This document shows positions 28,736 through 37,340 of a stretch of 64,000 nucleotides of DNA, piece after piece. The notes under the pieces were generated by a model, which was not told the origin of the DNA, did no database searches, and saw only the letters and a program-made list of their open reading frames with translations. This DNA comes from Symbiodinium natans. Lineage: Eukaryota > Sar > Dinophyceae > Suessiales > Symbiodiniaceae. Both the position numbers and the translations under genes were made by a program. The stretch's first letter is position 1. Every line of letters starts with the position of its first letter. Location: assembly GCA_905221605.1 (NCBI GenBank), contig CAJNDS010000503.1, forward strand, positions 59,781-123,780, read 5' to 3'.

Positions 28736-30833
28736 GTATCCTGCGGAGCCGGGAAGCGGGCGCCTGGGCCTGGCCATCATGCGCAAGCTGGGCATGGACC
28801 TGGCCTCCTATGACTTCGTCTGTGGGACCTCCTTCATCAAGGCACTGCTTGTAAGCAAGCATGTAAGAATGCAGTAAGATGTAGTAGTTTGTAGTAACAT
28901 CTCGTAATATGTAGCGATGTATGGCAAAATTTGCAATGGAGTATAAGAAAGTAAGTAGTGATGTAAACATATACGAACATCATGAATCAAGGCATTGGCC
29001 GGGGAGTCGAATCGGCTCAAAGACGTCTACTACTTGCAACAGCTCCGAGAGACGGTCTTTGTCTTGCACGTGCCCAGAAGCTACCACAACCAAGCCGATG
29101 CCGGCCACGCCGTAGAGAGGTGGGGGGGGGTTTCCGAAATTCGGGGTACCATTTCTTGCGGGGTCCTTAGTAGGGTTGAGGGTTTAGGGTTTAGGGTTTA
29201 GGGTTTAGGGTTTAGGAAGGTGGGGGTTTCCGAAACTAGGGGTACCTTTTTGGGGGGTCCGGATTATACAGGAACCCGACTATTTGGGGGTCTATATTAG
29301 GGGGTCCCACCTTTTCCTTAAACCACCAGGTTGCTCTGCAGCAACGGCAAGAACACTGGCGTCGGCATGTTTGTGGCCGCCACGACTTTGCATGTTGACG
29401 GCAGGAAGTTCATGGTAACAAGTGAGGTCGACGCATCCGATGAAGCAGGTGGCAGGTTCACTACCTCAGGGTTCCTTGTTGGGGGCACCTCTTATACACG
29501 GCTGGGTCCTCCTCACATTTGCATCTTAACCCCCACAACCAAAAGCCCAACCCCCAAACCCTCAACGCCAAGAAGATGCCATACTCTGAAAATGAGCCCC
29601 CCTAAACCCTAAACCCTAAACGGCATCTGCCGGGAAGATCAGTGACCACATGGATGAGTTGTAGGGTGAGCATATGTCCTGCCCTGGACTGACACGCATG
29701 TGTCTACCTACCAACCAACCAACCAACCTAAACCCTAAACCCTAAACCCTAAACCCTAAACCCCCCCAGGTGATCTGATGGAGATCAAGAGCTCCAAACA
29801 TGCCAGAGTCGTCACCCCTCAGGCAGCACTCCAGATTGCCGTGAATCTGGGCAGCCCAGTTTGGGGTTTAGGGTTTAGGGTTTAGGGTTCTGGGTTCCCT
29901 TATTAAATGACCAACCCCAAAAAAGGGGGTACCTTTAGAAGAGTATGGTTGCTGGGCTAACAAGGAATGGTTCCAAGTCCATCCTTTGCTGCAGCCTCAA
30001 CGACGAGCAGACGCATCTAGAGGACATGTGGAAGATCTCGGCCGAGGAAGTCATGCAGGATCATCAGCAAAGCCTCGCCAACGCCGGCCAGCACATGCGG
30101 CTGATGCTTCGCAAAGTGCTCCAGCACGTGCCTTTGTCACGGTGGGGTAGCATTTGCATGTTTAAGGGTACTTAAACTCAATAAAGGACTCGAATTTTGA
30201 ATTCTTATAATACTATCCCAACCATGACTTACTCAATAAGGACTAGAGAATTCTGAATTCTTAATGCTGTCCCAACCATGAACTACTCAATAAAGGACTA
30301 GAATTTTGAGTTCTTAATACTATCCCAGCCATGAGCTAGGTGCGGGCACACACCGATCCCGATGGGTCCTTGGTGTGGCGGCTGACCTTCGACGAACAGA
30401 AGCTGCCTGTCTTCCACGTGGCAGAGGCTGGAGCATGTTTCCCTAAGGGTTTAGGGTTTAGGGTTTAGGGCTAAGGGTCCATGTACCCATATAGTATATA
30501 CTTGGGCCCTAAAGCTACTGTATGGGAACCCCTTCAAGGCCCAAGTATATACTATATAGGTACATGGACCCTTTGGGTTTCAGGGCGTCCTTTGTCTTTG
30601 TTCCCCGGAGGGTCCATCTGTAGTACTACTTGTGGAATTAGGCACCCCGAAACCACACTAAATAGGGTTTTGGGGTACCTAGTTCCATCCAACACTACAG
30701 ATGGACCTTCTGAGTTCTCCGACTTCAGTTTGAGCTCAACATGGCTCCAAGCTTCCAGACTCCCTCGGCAGGATGTGCGAGTCTTGCCATTGAGTCTGGA
30801 TTAGTGCCCACCATCATCGGGGCCGCCGCCTAG
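28736..30833 (+). CDS. DXO/RAI1-like decapping exoribonuclease
   Basis: Exons: 28736-28841, 28992-29119, 29342-29448, 29770-29858, 29942-30127, 30340 to about 30425, and a final part within 30585-30833. Phases match across the first five junctions. Family features, in order: MDLASYDFVCGTSFIKA; YYLQQLRETVFVLHV; GVGMFVAATTLHVDGRKF; the acidic motif TSEVDASD; GDLMEIKSSK, the E-x-K motif; SMVAGLTRNG, like the VxAGxR segment; SLVWRLTFDEQ near the end. DXO/RAI1 proteins use ExD and ExK residues to bind metal, remove incomplete 5' caps and degrade the RNA. About 270 residues are visible; the family is near 380, so the N-terminus is missing or upstream. Introns contain a GC-donor TSD intron, family C plus telomeric arrays, a telomeric donor, family G and family E. 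The 3' end is unsure: stops TAG at 30802 or TAG at 30831 depend on frame. Confidence 0.62.
28842..28991 (+). other. Intron 1 of the DXO-like gene, with target duplication
   Basis: ATCAAGGCA occurs at 28836-28844 and again at 28986-28994. Removing one copy plus the 141 bp between joins FIKA to LAGES in frame by a GC-AG splice (AG|GC both ends). A GTAAGC at 28851 is the alternative donor. The interior has repeated GTA-rich motifs. Confidence 0.6.
29120..29341 (+). mobile_element. Intron 2: family C copies around a telomeric array
   Basis: Left partial copy TTTCCGAAATTCGGGGTACC, then about five TTTAGGG units, then a full family C element (29218-29328) and acceptor GTTGCTCTGCAG. The donor is AG|GTGGGG. 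Frame continues across it (AVE-S-NGKN). Confidence 0.72.
29859..29941 (+). repeat. Intron 4: an 83-nt telomere-repeat intron
   Basis: Begins GTTTGGGGTTTAGGGTTTAG and ends CTTTAGAAG. Phase 0 on both sides joins LGSP to SMVAGL, matching the family. This is the clearest case where a telomeric unit supplies the 5' splice site. Confidence 0.7.
30141..30338 (+). repeat. Family G tandem repeat in intron 5
   Basis: Three units of about 58 bp with ACTCAATAAAGGACT, GAATTCTTAATACTATCCCA and ACCATGA. A single-unit relative lies at 45912-46000, also just upstream of an exon. Confidence 0.85.
30471..30577. mobile_element. Foldback element family B, near-perfect
   Basis: CTAAGGGTCCATGTACCCAT and the inverse at the right end; inner arms TATAGTATATACTTGGGCC and GGCCCAAGTATATACTATA pair too. 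The cleanest copy in the window. Confidence 0.9.
30604..30713. mobile_element. Foldback element family E
   Basis: GGAGGGTCCATCTGTAGTAC at the left pairs with ACTACAGATGGACCTTCTGAG at the right. Other copies at 49086-49207 and half a copy at 50197-50222. Confidence 0.82.
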
Positions 30834-30850
30834 CAGCAAGATCGAAGCAT

Positions 30851-31210
30851 TTGGGGACGGGGAACGGGAAAAGGGGGAGGGGGGGGGGTTCTATATCCCC
30901 CTTAAACAGATCCTCATTCTTTCTAGACATGGAGACCACCGTGCGCGTGACTTCTTGGAACGTTCCTCGGAAAGTAAACTCGAAAATCCATTCCAAACCC
31001 GCAACTCTGATGCCCAAAAGGAGCGCTGCCCTGAGGCAAGCATGCCCAGTGAAGCCCTGTTCTTGCTGCCTGTGTTCGGGGCAGTTTCGTTGTAGTTGTT
31101 CCATAGATGCGTGCCTGAGGCTGTGCGCCTCACGAGTCAATGCACTTACGTCTGTCATGAGGCTGCGTGCCTCTTTCTCGTTGTTCCTGGTATGGTTTCA
31201 GCGTCCTTGA
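30851..31210 (+). CDS. Open frame, doubtful
   Basis: A 119-codon plus frame (with SSFFLDMETTVRVTSWNVPR) and a 114-codon minus frame (30814-31158, with RAALLLGIRVAGLEWIFEF) overlap in non-telomeric DNA. Neither is recognised. It may be the 3' untranslated region of the DXO-like gene or a separate element remnant. Confidence 0.28.
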   Translation: MGTGNGKRGRGGGSISPLNRSSFFLDMETTVRVTSWNVPRKVNSKIHSKPATLMPKRSAALRQACPVKPCSCCLCSGQFRCSCSIDACLRLCASRVNALTSVMRLRASFSLFLVWFQRP

Positions 31211-31403
31211 CAGTGGCTGGTTCATACCCTAAACCCTAAACCCTAAACCCTGAACCCTAAACCCTCAACCCTAAACCCTAAAACCCTATAGCGAAAGGCT
31301 TTAGGGTGCAGGGTTTGACGTATAATATGACTCAAGATCGGCCCCCACTTCGGGGCACCTTTGCATGCGGGAAGTGACAGGAAGACTCTTGCAAAACTCC
31401 AAG

Positions 31404-31445
31404 GTCTCGCAGATGCGCGGAAAAAAGGACGAAGAGCTCATCTGA
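31404..31445 (+). CDS. Possible terminal exon
   Basis: AACTCCAAG then VSQMRGKKDEELI, stop TGA 31443-31445. Short and charged. Confidence 0.4.
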   Translation, partial: VSQMRGKKDEELI

Positions 31446-31834
31446 ATCCCAAAGCCTGATGACCGTAAACCCTAAACCTTAAACCTTAAACCCTAAACCC
31501 TAAACCCCAAACCCCATGTAGCTACGCTAAGAGTGGAGGGTTCTGCATCGGGGTGCCCAGGGCCTGGGTCTGTAACCCTGTAGTCGTCAGGTCCGAAATG
31601 CGGAGCCCAGATTCCTCATGCCTAAACACAAAAAACCCTTAACGACATGTAATGAAACCCGAAACCCTAAACCCTAAACCCTAAACCCCCATCATAAAAC
31701 TGCCATTTGAGGAGTTCCTGAGGCTGCCAAGTGCCAAGTGCCTGATTTTGTTGAAAGCGCTGGACACCCGGACCCTAAGCTTCCAAACGCATCCGAAAAC
31801 CCGAACACCCTAAGCTCTTGAATGATTCGACCCT

Positions 31835-31911
31835 AAACCCTGAACCCTAAACCCTAAACCCTAAACCCTAAACCCTAAACCCTAAACCCTAAACCCTAAA
31901 CCCTAAACCCT
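31835..31911 (-). repeat. Internal telomeric array, CCCTAAA
   Basis: About eleven units. 31446-32460 otherwise has no firm exon; 31700-31765 (FEEFLRLPSAKCLILLKALD) is coding-like without an acceptor and resembles 37081-37120. Confidence 0.88.
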
Positions 31912-32276
31912 AGCTGTCGCCTAGCCCGGCTTGCTAGACAGTGTTGCCCTAAACCCTAGACCCTGATAAGAGTAGTGTCATGGGCCCTTCATATGGTCCC
32001 TAACCTCCTCTAAAGGGCTCCGATGTATGGGCGAACCCGTTTAGGGTTTGGGTTTAGGGGTTTATGGGTCATATACCTTAAAAGGAATTATAGTGGTATA
32101 GGGTATATGACCCCAATTTTAGGGTTCAATTGGTGTTTAGGGTTCTCAGGTCCCTGATAGACGGGAGGGTAGAGCTGGCTCATGGAGACAAGAGGGCCTT
32201 AGGGTTTAGGGTCGAAGATGCATCTCCCGGCCCCTAAAAAGCCGCAAGCTCCAAAGCATGAGCGTCACAGCTTGGG

Positions 32277-32390
32277 ATCTTCCCCGAAAATATACCAACA
32301 GTCCTTAGTAGGGATTTTAATAGGGTAACATGGTGCTCTATATATATTTATTGCCTATTAAGGGCTGTTAGTATCAGGGGAACATCCCAA
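32277..32390. mobile_element. Family I repeat
   Basis: Shares a CAGTACTTAATAGGG-like core, an inverted ...CTGTT(A/C)GT... and the end AGGGGAACATCCC with 35163-35251. Diverged foldback. Confidence 0.5.
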
Positions 32391-32688
32391 ATCACAGCCC
32401 GAAAGCCCTAAATCCCCCAAGCCCCCAAGAAGCCTAAACCCGGAGGCTTCGTGCCCAAGATGCCTTCGTGAGTGGCTGGGTGTGTAGGGCTTGGGGTTTA
32501 GGGTTTAGGGTTTAGGGTTTAGGGTTTAGGGTTTAGGTTTTAGGGTTTATGGTTTAGGGACTTAAGGACACAGCTGTGGCAGTATCCGTATAGTTGGTTG
32601 AGGACCCAGGCCTCACCAACAAAGCCCTAAACCTCAACCCTAAACCCTAAACCCTAAAGCCTAAACGAACTCTTGGGGCACTCCGGAG

Positions 32689-32750
32689 GTGTTATAAGTC
32701 GGTTCTACGAACCTGTGAAGCTTGAAGCCCAGGGCTTGCTGGCCCTTACC
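32689..32750 (+). CDS. Putative internal exon
   Basis: Acceptor ACTCCGGAG, frame VISRFYEPVKLEAQGLLALT, donor GTGGGGTTTAGGG. Within duplication copy 1. Confidence 0.58.
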
Positions 32751-33136
32751 GTGGGGTTTAGGGTTTAGGATTTAGGGTTTAGGGTCTAGGGTTTAGGGTT
32801 TAGGGTTTAATTAGGGTTTGGGGTTCAGGGTTTAGGATTTGGGGGTAATCTCTGTCTGTTTCGTCCCGAAGGTTAGCCCATAGTTACCCTACGAAGCAGG
32901 AGACAGCAGTCCACAACCTTAACACGAACACCTTGGAGCCCTAACGCTGTAGAGCCTCAAAACCCCGAATGCCCTGAACCCTTGAATGCCCTGAACCCTT
33001 GAATGCCCAAATGCGCTAGGCCCTATAAACCCTAAAACCCTAAACCCTAAACTTCCCCACAATAAACCCTAAACCCAAAACCCCAAAACCCTAAACCCTA
33101 AACCCTGAACCCTAAACTTCCCCACACTCATGTGAG

Positions 33137-33198
33137 CTTGGTCACGCCGGCAGCTGCCGCTGCGTGTTGAAAATGCCCCTGAGCTGTAGCTGAGTTCA
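33137..33198 (+). pseudogene. Paralogue of exon 43754, frameshifted
   Basis: Frame LGHAGSCRCVLKMP matches LGQSSSYRCVAKMP in copy 2, but a one-base loss after KMP brings an early stop. Either a decayed copy or a different 3' border. Confidence 0.45.
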
Positions 33199-33296
33199 GT
33201 GGGTTCAGCGAGTTTAGGGTTTAGGGTTTAGGGTTTAGGGAGTTTAGGGTTTAGGGTTTAGGTATAGGGAGTTTAGGAAGTTTAGGGAGCCTCGGG

Positions 33297-33400
33297 ACCC
33301 TGAGATTCCAAAAACCCTTGAGTCAAGGAAACTTCCCTTAAATTGTAATAGGAACCCCAAGATGATCTAAGGCATCTTCCTAAAAGTCGGGTTTTTTGGT
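33297..33400. mobile_element. Decayed family A element
   Basis: GAGATTCCAAAAACCCTTGA at the left, interior CCCTTAAATTGTAATAGGAA, right end worn into telomere-like DNA. Confidence 0.55.
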
Positions 33401-33699
33401 TTAGGGTTTAGGGTTTAGGGGAGGTTCTGGGGAGTTTAGGGTCTATGGTCTGGGAGTTGAGGGTCTAGGGCGTCTGGGGCTATAGGGTGTCGCGGTTGCG
33501 GGCTTAGGGAGTCTAGCTTAGGGGGCTTAGGGAGTTTCGGGAATTTAGGGTGTTACAGTGCATAGGATTCCGGCCGCAGGGTTTTTTTGAGTTCAGCAGG
33601 GTTTGTGGGAATTAGGGTTTAGGCTTTTTGGGCTTCAGCCGGGCTTGTGTGTTGGGTTCAGTGAGGCTTGCGGGGTTTAGTAGACATCCTGACTTGCAG

Positions 33700-33752
33700 G
33701 CTCAGGATACCCCCGACCCCAGATAGAGCTGTGTTTATACCCCAGCTATCCC
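33700..33752 (+). CDS. Duplicated exon, copy 1
   Basis: Acceptor CCTGACTTGCAG, frame LRIPPTPDRAVFIPQLSL. Copy 2 at 44375 reads LRILRAPVRTEFITQPSL with no gap. Frame conservation between diverged copies argues that it coded for protein. Confidence 0.52.
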
Positions 33753-33838
33753 TAAACCCCAACCTTGAACCCTAGACCGCATGTTTAGTGGGCCAAGAAA
33801 GAGGGCTGCTTCTTTGCGCTAGCCGCTAACACCTACAG

Positions 33839-33880
33839 AACAAATTGTGCTATCAGCCCAAGGAACCATTAACCCTAAGC
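33839..33880 (+). CDS. Duplicated exon, copy 1
   Basis: Acceptor AACACCTACAG, frame NKLCYQPKEP; copy 2 (44542-44586) reads NKLCDQPLNQEGLS then TAA. End in copy 1 uncertain. Confidence 0.48.
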
Positions 33881-34074
33881 CCGAAACCGTGGCTAGGAAC
33901 ACGAAATCCTACGCGCCTAAACCCGAAGATTTGGAAACAGAGTGGGTGGAGTACATTTCGAGCAGACACAGGGGGATTTTGAGATAGGGCTTAGGGTGTC
34001 AGTCGAAGGACCTATGTTTTGAAATTCTTGGTGCGACAAAATCTCTACTAGGGAGCAGGGCGTGTGGGCCTCAG

Positions 34075-34193
34075 CGCATTCTGGGAGGTCTTGTCTCCAC
34101 ACCGTGCCGCAGATTCCGCGCATGCCGGCTTGTCACGCGAAGTCACCCACATCTTTCGGCTTCAGAAGACAAGTTGGTGCCCCTTCACCCTGA
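34075..34193 (+). CDS. Duplicated exon, copy 1
   Basis: Frame AFWEVLSPHRAADSAHAGLS then REVTHIFRLQKTSWCPF, donor GTGTGA. Copy 2 (44702-44791) keeps the frame with a shorter middle (GFSEALSASMSARHAQFTQ). Function unknown. Confidence 0.52.
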
Positions 34194-34280
34194 GTGTGAT
34201 CCCTAAACCCCATAAGCACCAAAAGCAGACTTAAATCCAACTGCCAGGCCTCAGTCAAGCAGTCCGCCCAGAGTTGGCCC

Positions 34281-34420
34281 ACTTGGAGGTTCAGGTTCCT
34301 AGTAAACCCCTGAGAAGTGTAGTTATAACCCACATAGAAGCCCCTTGAGTACCCTAATAGGGTTATAGTTAGGTTCTAAGTACAATTATAATTGGGTTAC
34401 TAAGTACCATGATCCTCTAG
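34281..34420. mobile_element. Foldback element family D ending at an acceptor
   Basis: Left CACTTGGAGGTTCAGG, right TACCATGATCCTCTAG. The right end is the acceptor of the exon at 34421. A partial copy follows at 34690-34760. Confidence 0.72.
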
Positions 34421-34517
34421 GTCTTAAAAAGCCCGAAGTTGCAGATTTCTACCAAAAGATACGCAAAGGATTCATGTACCCACACTTGGGGGGTCTCGAG
34501 GTTGAGCGCTCAACAAG
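34421..34517 (+). CDS. Putative internal exon
   Basis: Frame KKPEVADFYQKIRKGFMYPH then LGGLEVERST, donor AACAAG|GTTTGG. The counterpart at about 45121 has lost 11 bp and its frame, so copy 1 looks like the intact one. Function unknown. Confidence 0.6.
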
Positions 34518-34552
34518 GTTTGGGGGTTAGGGTTTAGGTTTTATGTAAGTGT

Positions 34553-34614
34553 TTAGGGTTTAGGGTTTAGGGTTTAGGGTTTAGGGTTTAGGGTTTAGGG
34601 TTTAGGGTTTAGGG
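34553..34614 (+). repeat. Internal telomeric array, TTTAGGG
   Basis: Nine units. Opposite-strand arrays follow at 34885-34946, then TTTAGGG again at 35054-35117. Confidence 0.9.
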
Positions 34615-35162
34615 CTTCGGTTCTTAAGCCCTTTGGCAGCCAGCCGCTATGCGAGCACGGAAATATTACTGCACTTACAACCCCATTCGGGTACTTAAGG
34701 GGCTTCTATGTGGGTTACAACTACACTCATAATGGGTTAATTACTAAGTACCCTGCAAGTACTCTCTGTACCCTAAACCCCCAAAAGGGTGTAAAGCTTC
34801 GGGTTTTAGGGTTTAGGGGCTCCTATCACCCCTCCCCCTCCGGGTAGCCCAGACTCTATGGCCCCCCCCCCCTTACCTGAACTTAACCCTAAACCCTAAA
34901 CCCTAAACCCTAAACCCTAAACCCTAAACCCTAAACCCTAAACCCTTAGGTTTTGGGGCGTGAGGCTGCCCTCAGTCTGTAGAAAAGAGATGCTCAGAGC
35001 GTGTAGGGAGCGCGAGCGGCGCTTCATCCCCTAATCCCGTGCTATACCCCCGTTTAGGGTTTAGGGTTTAGGGTTTAGGGTTTAGGGTTTAGGGTTTAGG
35101 GTTTAGGGTTTAGGGCTTTTGGGTTTAGGGCTTTTGGGTTTCGGGGTTTTTTGGTTGGGATT

Positions 35163-35251
35163 TTTCCCTTTATACTCACAGTACTTAATAGGGAACCCCC
35201 TGTTGTAATCCCGACTTGAGGACTGTTCGTGTCAGGGGGAACATCCCAAAC
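35163..35251. mobile_element. Family I repeat
   Basis: Contains CACAGTACTTAATAGGGAAC and ends CAGGGGGAACATCCC, as at 32277-32390. Confidence 0.5.
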
Positions 35252-35296
35252 CCAAGCCCTAAACTCAGAACAAGGCTATCTGTGCAGTTGGGCTTA

Positions 35297-35437
35297 TTTA
35301 GGGGTTTAGGGGTTTAGGGGTTTAGGGGTTTAGGGGTTTAGGGGTTTAGGGGTTTAGGGGTTTAGGGTTTAGGGTCTAGGGTTTAGGGTTTAGGGTTTAG
35401 GGTTTAGGGTTTAGGGTTTAGGGTTTAGGGTTTAGGG
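35297..35437 (+). repeat. Telomeric array with TTTAGGGG block
   Basis: Nine units of the 8-mer TTTAGGGG followed by about ten TTTAGGG units. Confidence 0.92.
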
Positions 35438-35514
35438 TGGGACCCCAGGATCGGTACGCGTTGAAGGTGCGTGCTGCTAAGCCCCTGAAACACGAATCCT
35501 CAGGCCATAAGGAC

Positions 35515-35665
35515 TCTTGTTTAAGGGTGTTTTGGGCTCAAAGGCCTTCTTATGCAAGGTCTTTGGACTATTTTAGGCCTAAGGGGGCAGGGTTTAGGGG
35601 TTTCAGGGTTTGAGGGCTTTTGGGCCCAAAGGCCTTCTGATGTAAGGTTTTTGGGCTGCTTTGAG
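35515..35665. repeat. Family P direct repeat
   Basis: GGCTCAAAGGCCTTCTTATGC at 35533 recurs as GGGCCCAAAGGCCTTCTGATG at 35621, each followed by AAGGT(C/T)TTTGG. A related piece is at 43660. Confidence 0.65.
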
Positions 35666-35670
35666 GACCC

Positions 35671-35770
35671 TAAACCCTAAACCCTAAGCCCTGAGCCCTA
35701 AACCCTAAACCCTAAACCCTAAACCCTAAACCCTAAACCCTAAACCCTAAACCCTAAACCCTAAACCCTA
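35671..35770 (-). repeat. Internal telomeric array, CCCTAAA
   Basis: About thirteen units with two CCCTAAG/CCCTGAG variants. Confidence 0.9.
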
Positions 35771-35811
35771 TGCTGGTAAGACGCCGCTGTGCTGGCGATG
35801 TGCTACGGGTG

Positions 35812-36072
35812 CTACCATGAGCGGCTGCCCTCTCGCGAGGCCATCTCCTCATCGTACAGTGCATCCAGTCCGTCCTCCAGAAGCGGCAGAAAACGGCGTG
35901 CAATCCTCATCCCACGCTCACCATCGAGCACTCCGTGACGCGCCTGTGAGCTTTCAAAATTGCAGCGGCGCAGAGGTACGATATTTCTATTGCAAGGCGG
36001 CAATGTTGAGCCTTTGTCCTGGCTTCCGTAGCTTTCTGAGGTCTTCGGATGCTGCACCAAGTGTCTGCACAC
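35812..36072 (-). CDS. Hypothetical protein, minus strand
   Basis: Frame of 86 codons; the C-terminal part RIARRFLPLLEDGLDALYDE is strongly protein-like and stops at the end of the unique stretch. The plus strand also has an open frame here (35817-36101). The N-terminal half could be intron or leader. It is one of few minus-strand calls. Function unknown. Confidence 0.42.
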   Translation of the reverse strand: MCRHLVQHPKTSESYGSQDKGSTLPPCNRNIVPLRRCNFESSQARHGVLDGERGMRIARRFLPLLEDGLDALYDEEMASREGSRSW

Positions 36073-36160
36073 TTACCGCTGAGAGGTTTCACACATCTTA
36101 ACACCTAAACCCTAACCCTAAACCCTAAACCCTAAACCCTAAACACCTAAACCCTAACGA

Positions 36161-37080
36161 CTCCAGCAGCCGTCTCGGCAGGGGCGCTGGCCTTTCCGAC
36201 CCGGCGCGCGCCGCCAGCTCCGGCGAGGTGCGGAACCCTGCCTTAAGAGTGTTGTTGGGGCGTTTATAGGGTTTTGGAGGGTTTAATTAGGGTTTAGGGT
36301 TTAGGGTGTAAGGTTTATTGTTTAGGGTTTGGGGTTTGGGGTTAGGGTTTCGGGTTTAGGGTTTAGGGTTTACGGTCTGTAGGACTTTGGGTTCCGAAAA
36401 TGTGGGGTTTTTCCGTGTTGCGTAACACCGGTCCATCTGAATGCCTCACTTCATCTCCGAGCCGCTTCCGAAATTCCGAACTCCAAGCTTTCGAACTCCG
36501 GGTCTTCGGTTTTTTCTTCGTTGCTCGAAGCTTTCAATCTCTCAACTGTCATTTTTCACGTTTGTAACACTGTCCAGGATTTCGAAGTTGAAACACCTTA
36601 AACCAACCCTAAACCCTAAGATTCACGACACCTATCTGAAACCTGAGCTGCGGCGGAGAAGGGGTTCAGGGACTTCGGCTTTAGGCTTTAGGAGGGGTTT
36701 AGGGCTTAGGGCTTAGGGTTTAGAAACTACGAGCTCACTTTGCCTGCAGGAGCACACTTTGCCCACTTCCGTTAGGGATTTCGATTCCCTACAAGAAAAA
36801 AGGCCCTTAAAGCCCTACCTCCTGAGAGCTCTCACTTGCTAAGCACGAGCCTAAACCTTTCAATCCTAAGCCCTAAAACCCAAACCTAAACCCTAAACCC
36901 TAAGCCTTACATAAACCTCTCGACACTAAACCCTAGACCTCTCAGTCCTGACCCCTGCAACTTCCCAACCCTAGGCCCTAAGCCCTATATAGACCTCCTA
37001 ACACTAAACCCTAAAAACTCTCAACCCTGACCCCTTAACTTCTCAGTCCAACACCCTAAAACACCCCAACCCTACGCCCC
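36161..37080. repeat. Old duplication, second segment, copy 1
   Basis: CAGCCGTCTC, GGGGCGCTGG, GGCGCGC, CCGCCAGC and CCGGCGAGGTG occur in order here (36166-36240) and at 49507-49585. Further on, CTTTCAATCTCTCAACTGTC resembles GCTGTCAATCTCTCAAGG at 50235, and the AGACCTCTCA...TGACCC stretch at 36930-36955 resembles 50833-50851. Coding potential unclear. Confidence 0.6.
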
Positions 37081-37340
37081 GGAGCTTTTCAAACCACTGG
37101 ACACCCAGACCACAAACCACAAAACGGTGATCCGGACCCCCAATACCCCACGTTCTTGAATGAGGGCCGCCTTTGCCTCGCCCGGCTGAACAGCCAGTCT
37201 CGCTGTTGGTTGATGGGATTCCGATGTTTAGGCTGCACAGGTTAAACCCTATAGGGTTTAGGGTTTAGGGTTTAGGCTTCAGGACTGCAATAAACGTTTC
37301 TACAAAAGATTCCTCTTGCCTGGTTAGTCGTCAATCCGCG

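Larger units (their letters stand above)
32440..34690 (+). repeat. Old duplication, copy 1 (matches 39.9-45.3 kb)
   Basis: Short matching blocks occur in the same order in both copies: CTTC|GTGAGTGGCTGGGTG (32465; 39946), GGACCCAG...CCAACAAAG (32600; 40110), CTTAACACGAACACCTTG (32919; 43480), the LG-RCV-KMP exon (33137; 43754), the LRI-FI-Q exon (33700; 44375), the NKLC-QP exon (33839; 44542), 34075 versus 44702, 34435 versus 45121 and 34630 versus 45228. Copy 1 is compact at about 2.3 kb. Confidence 0.75.
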
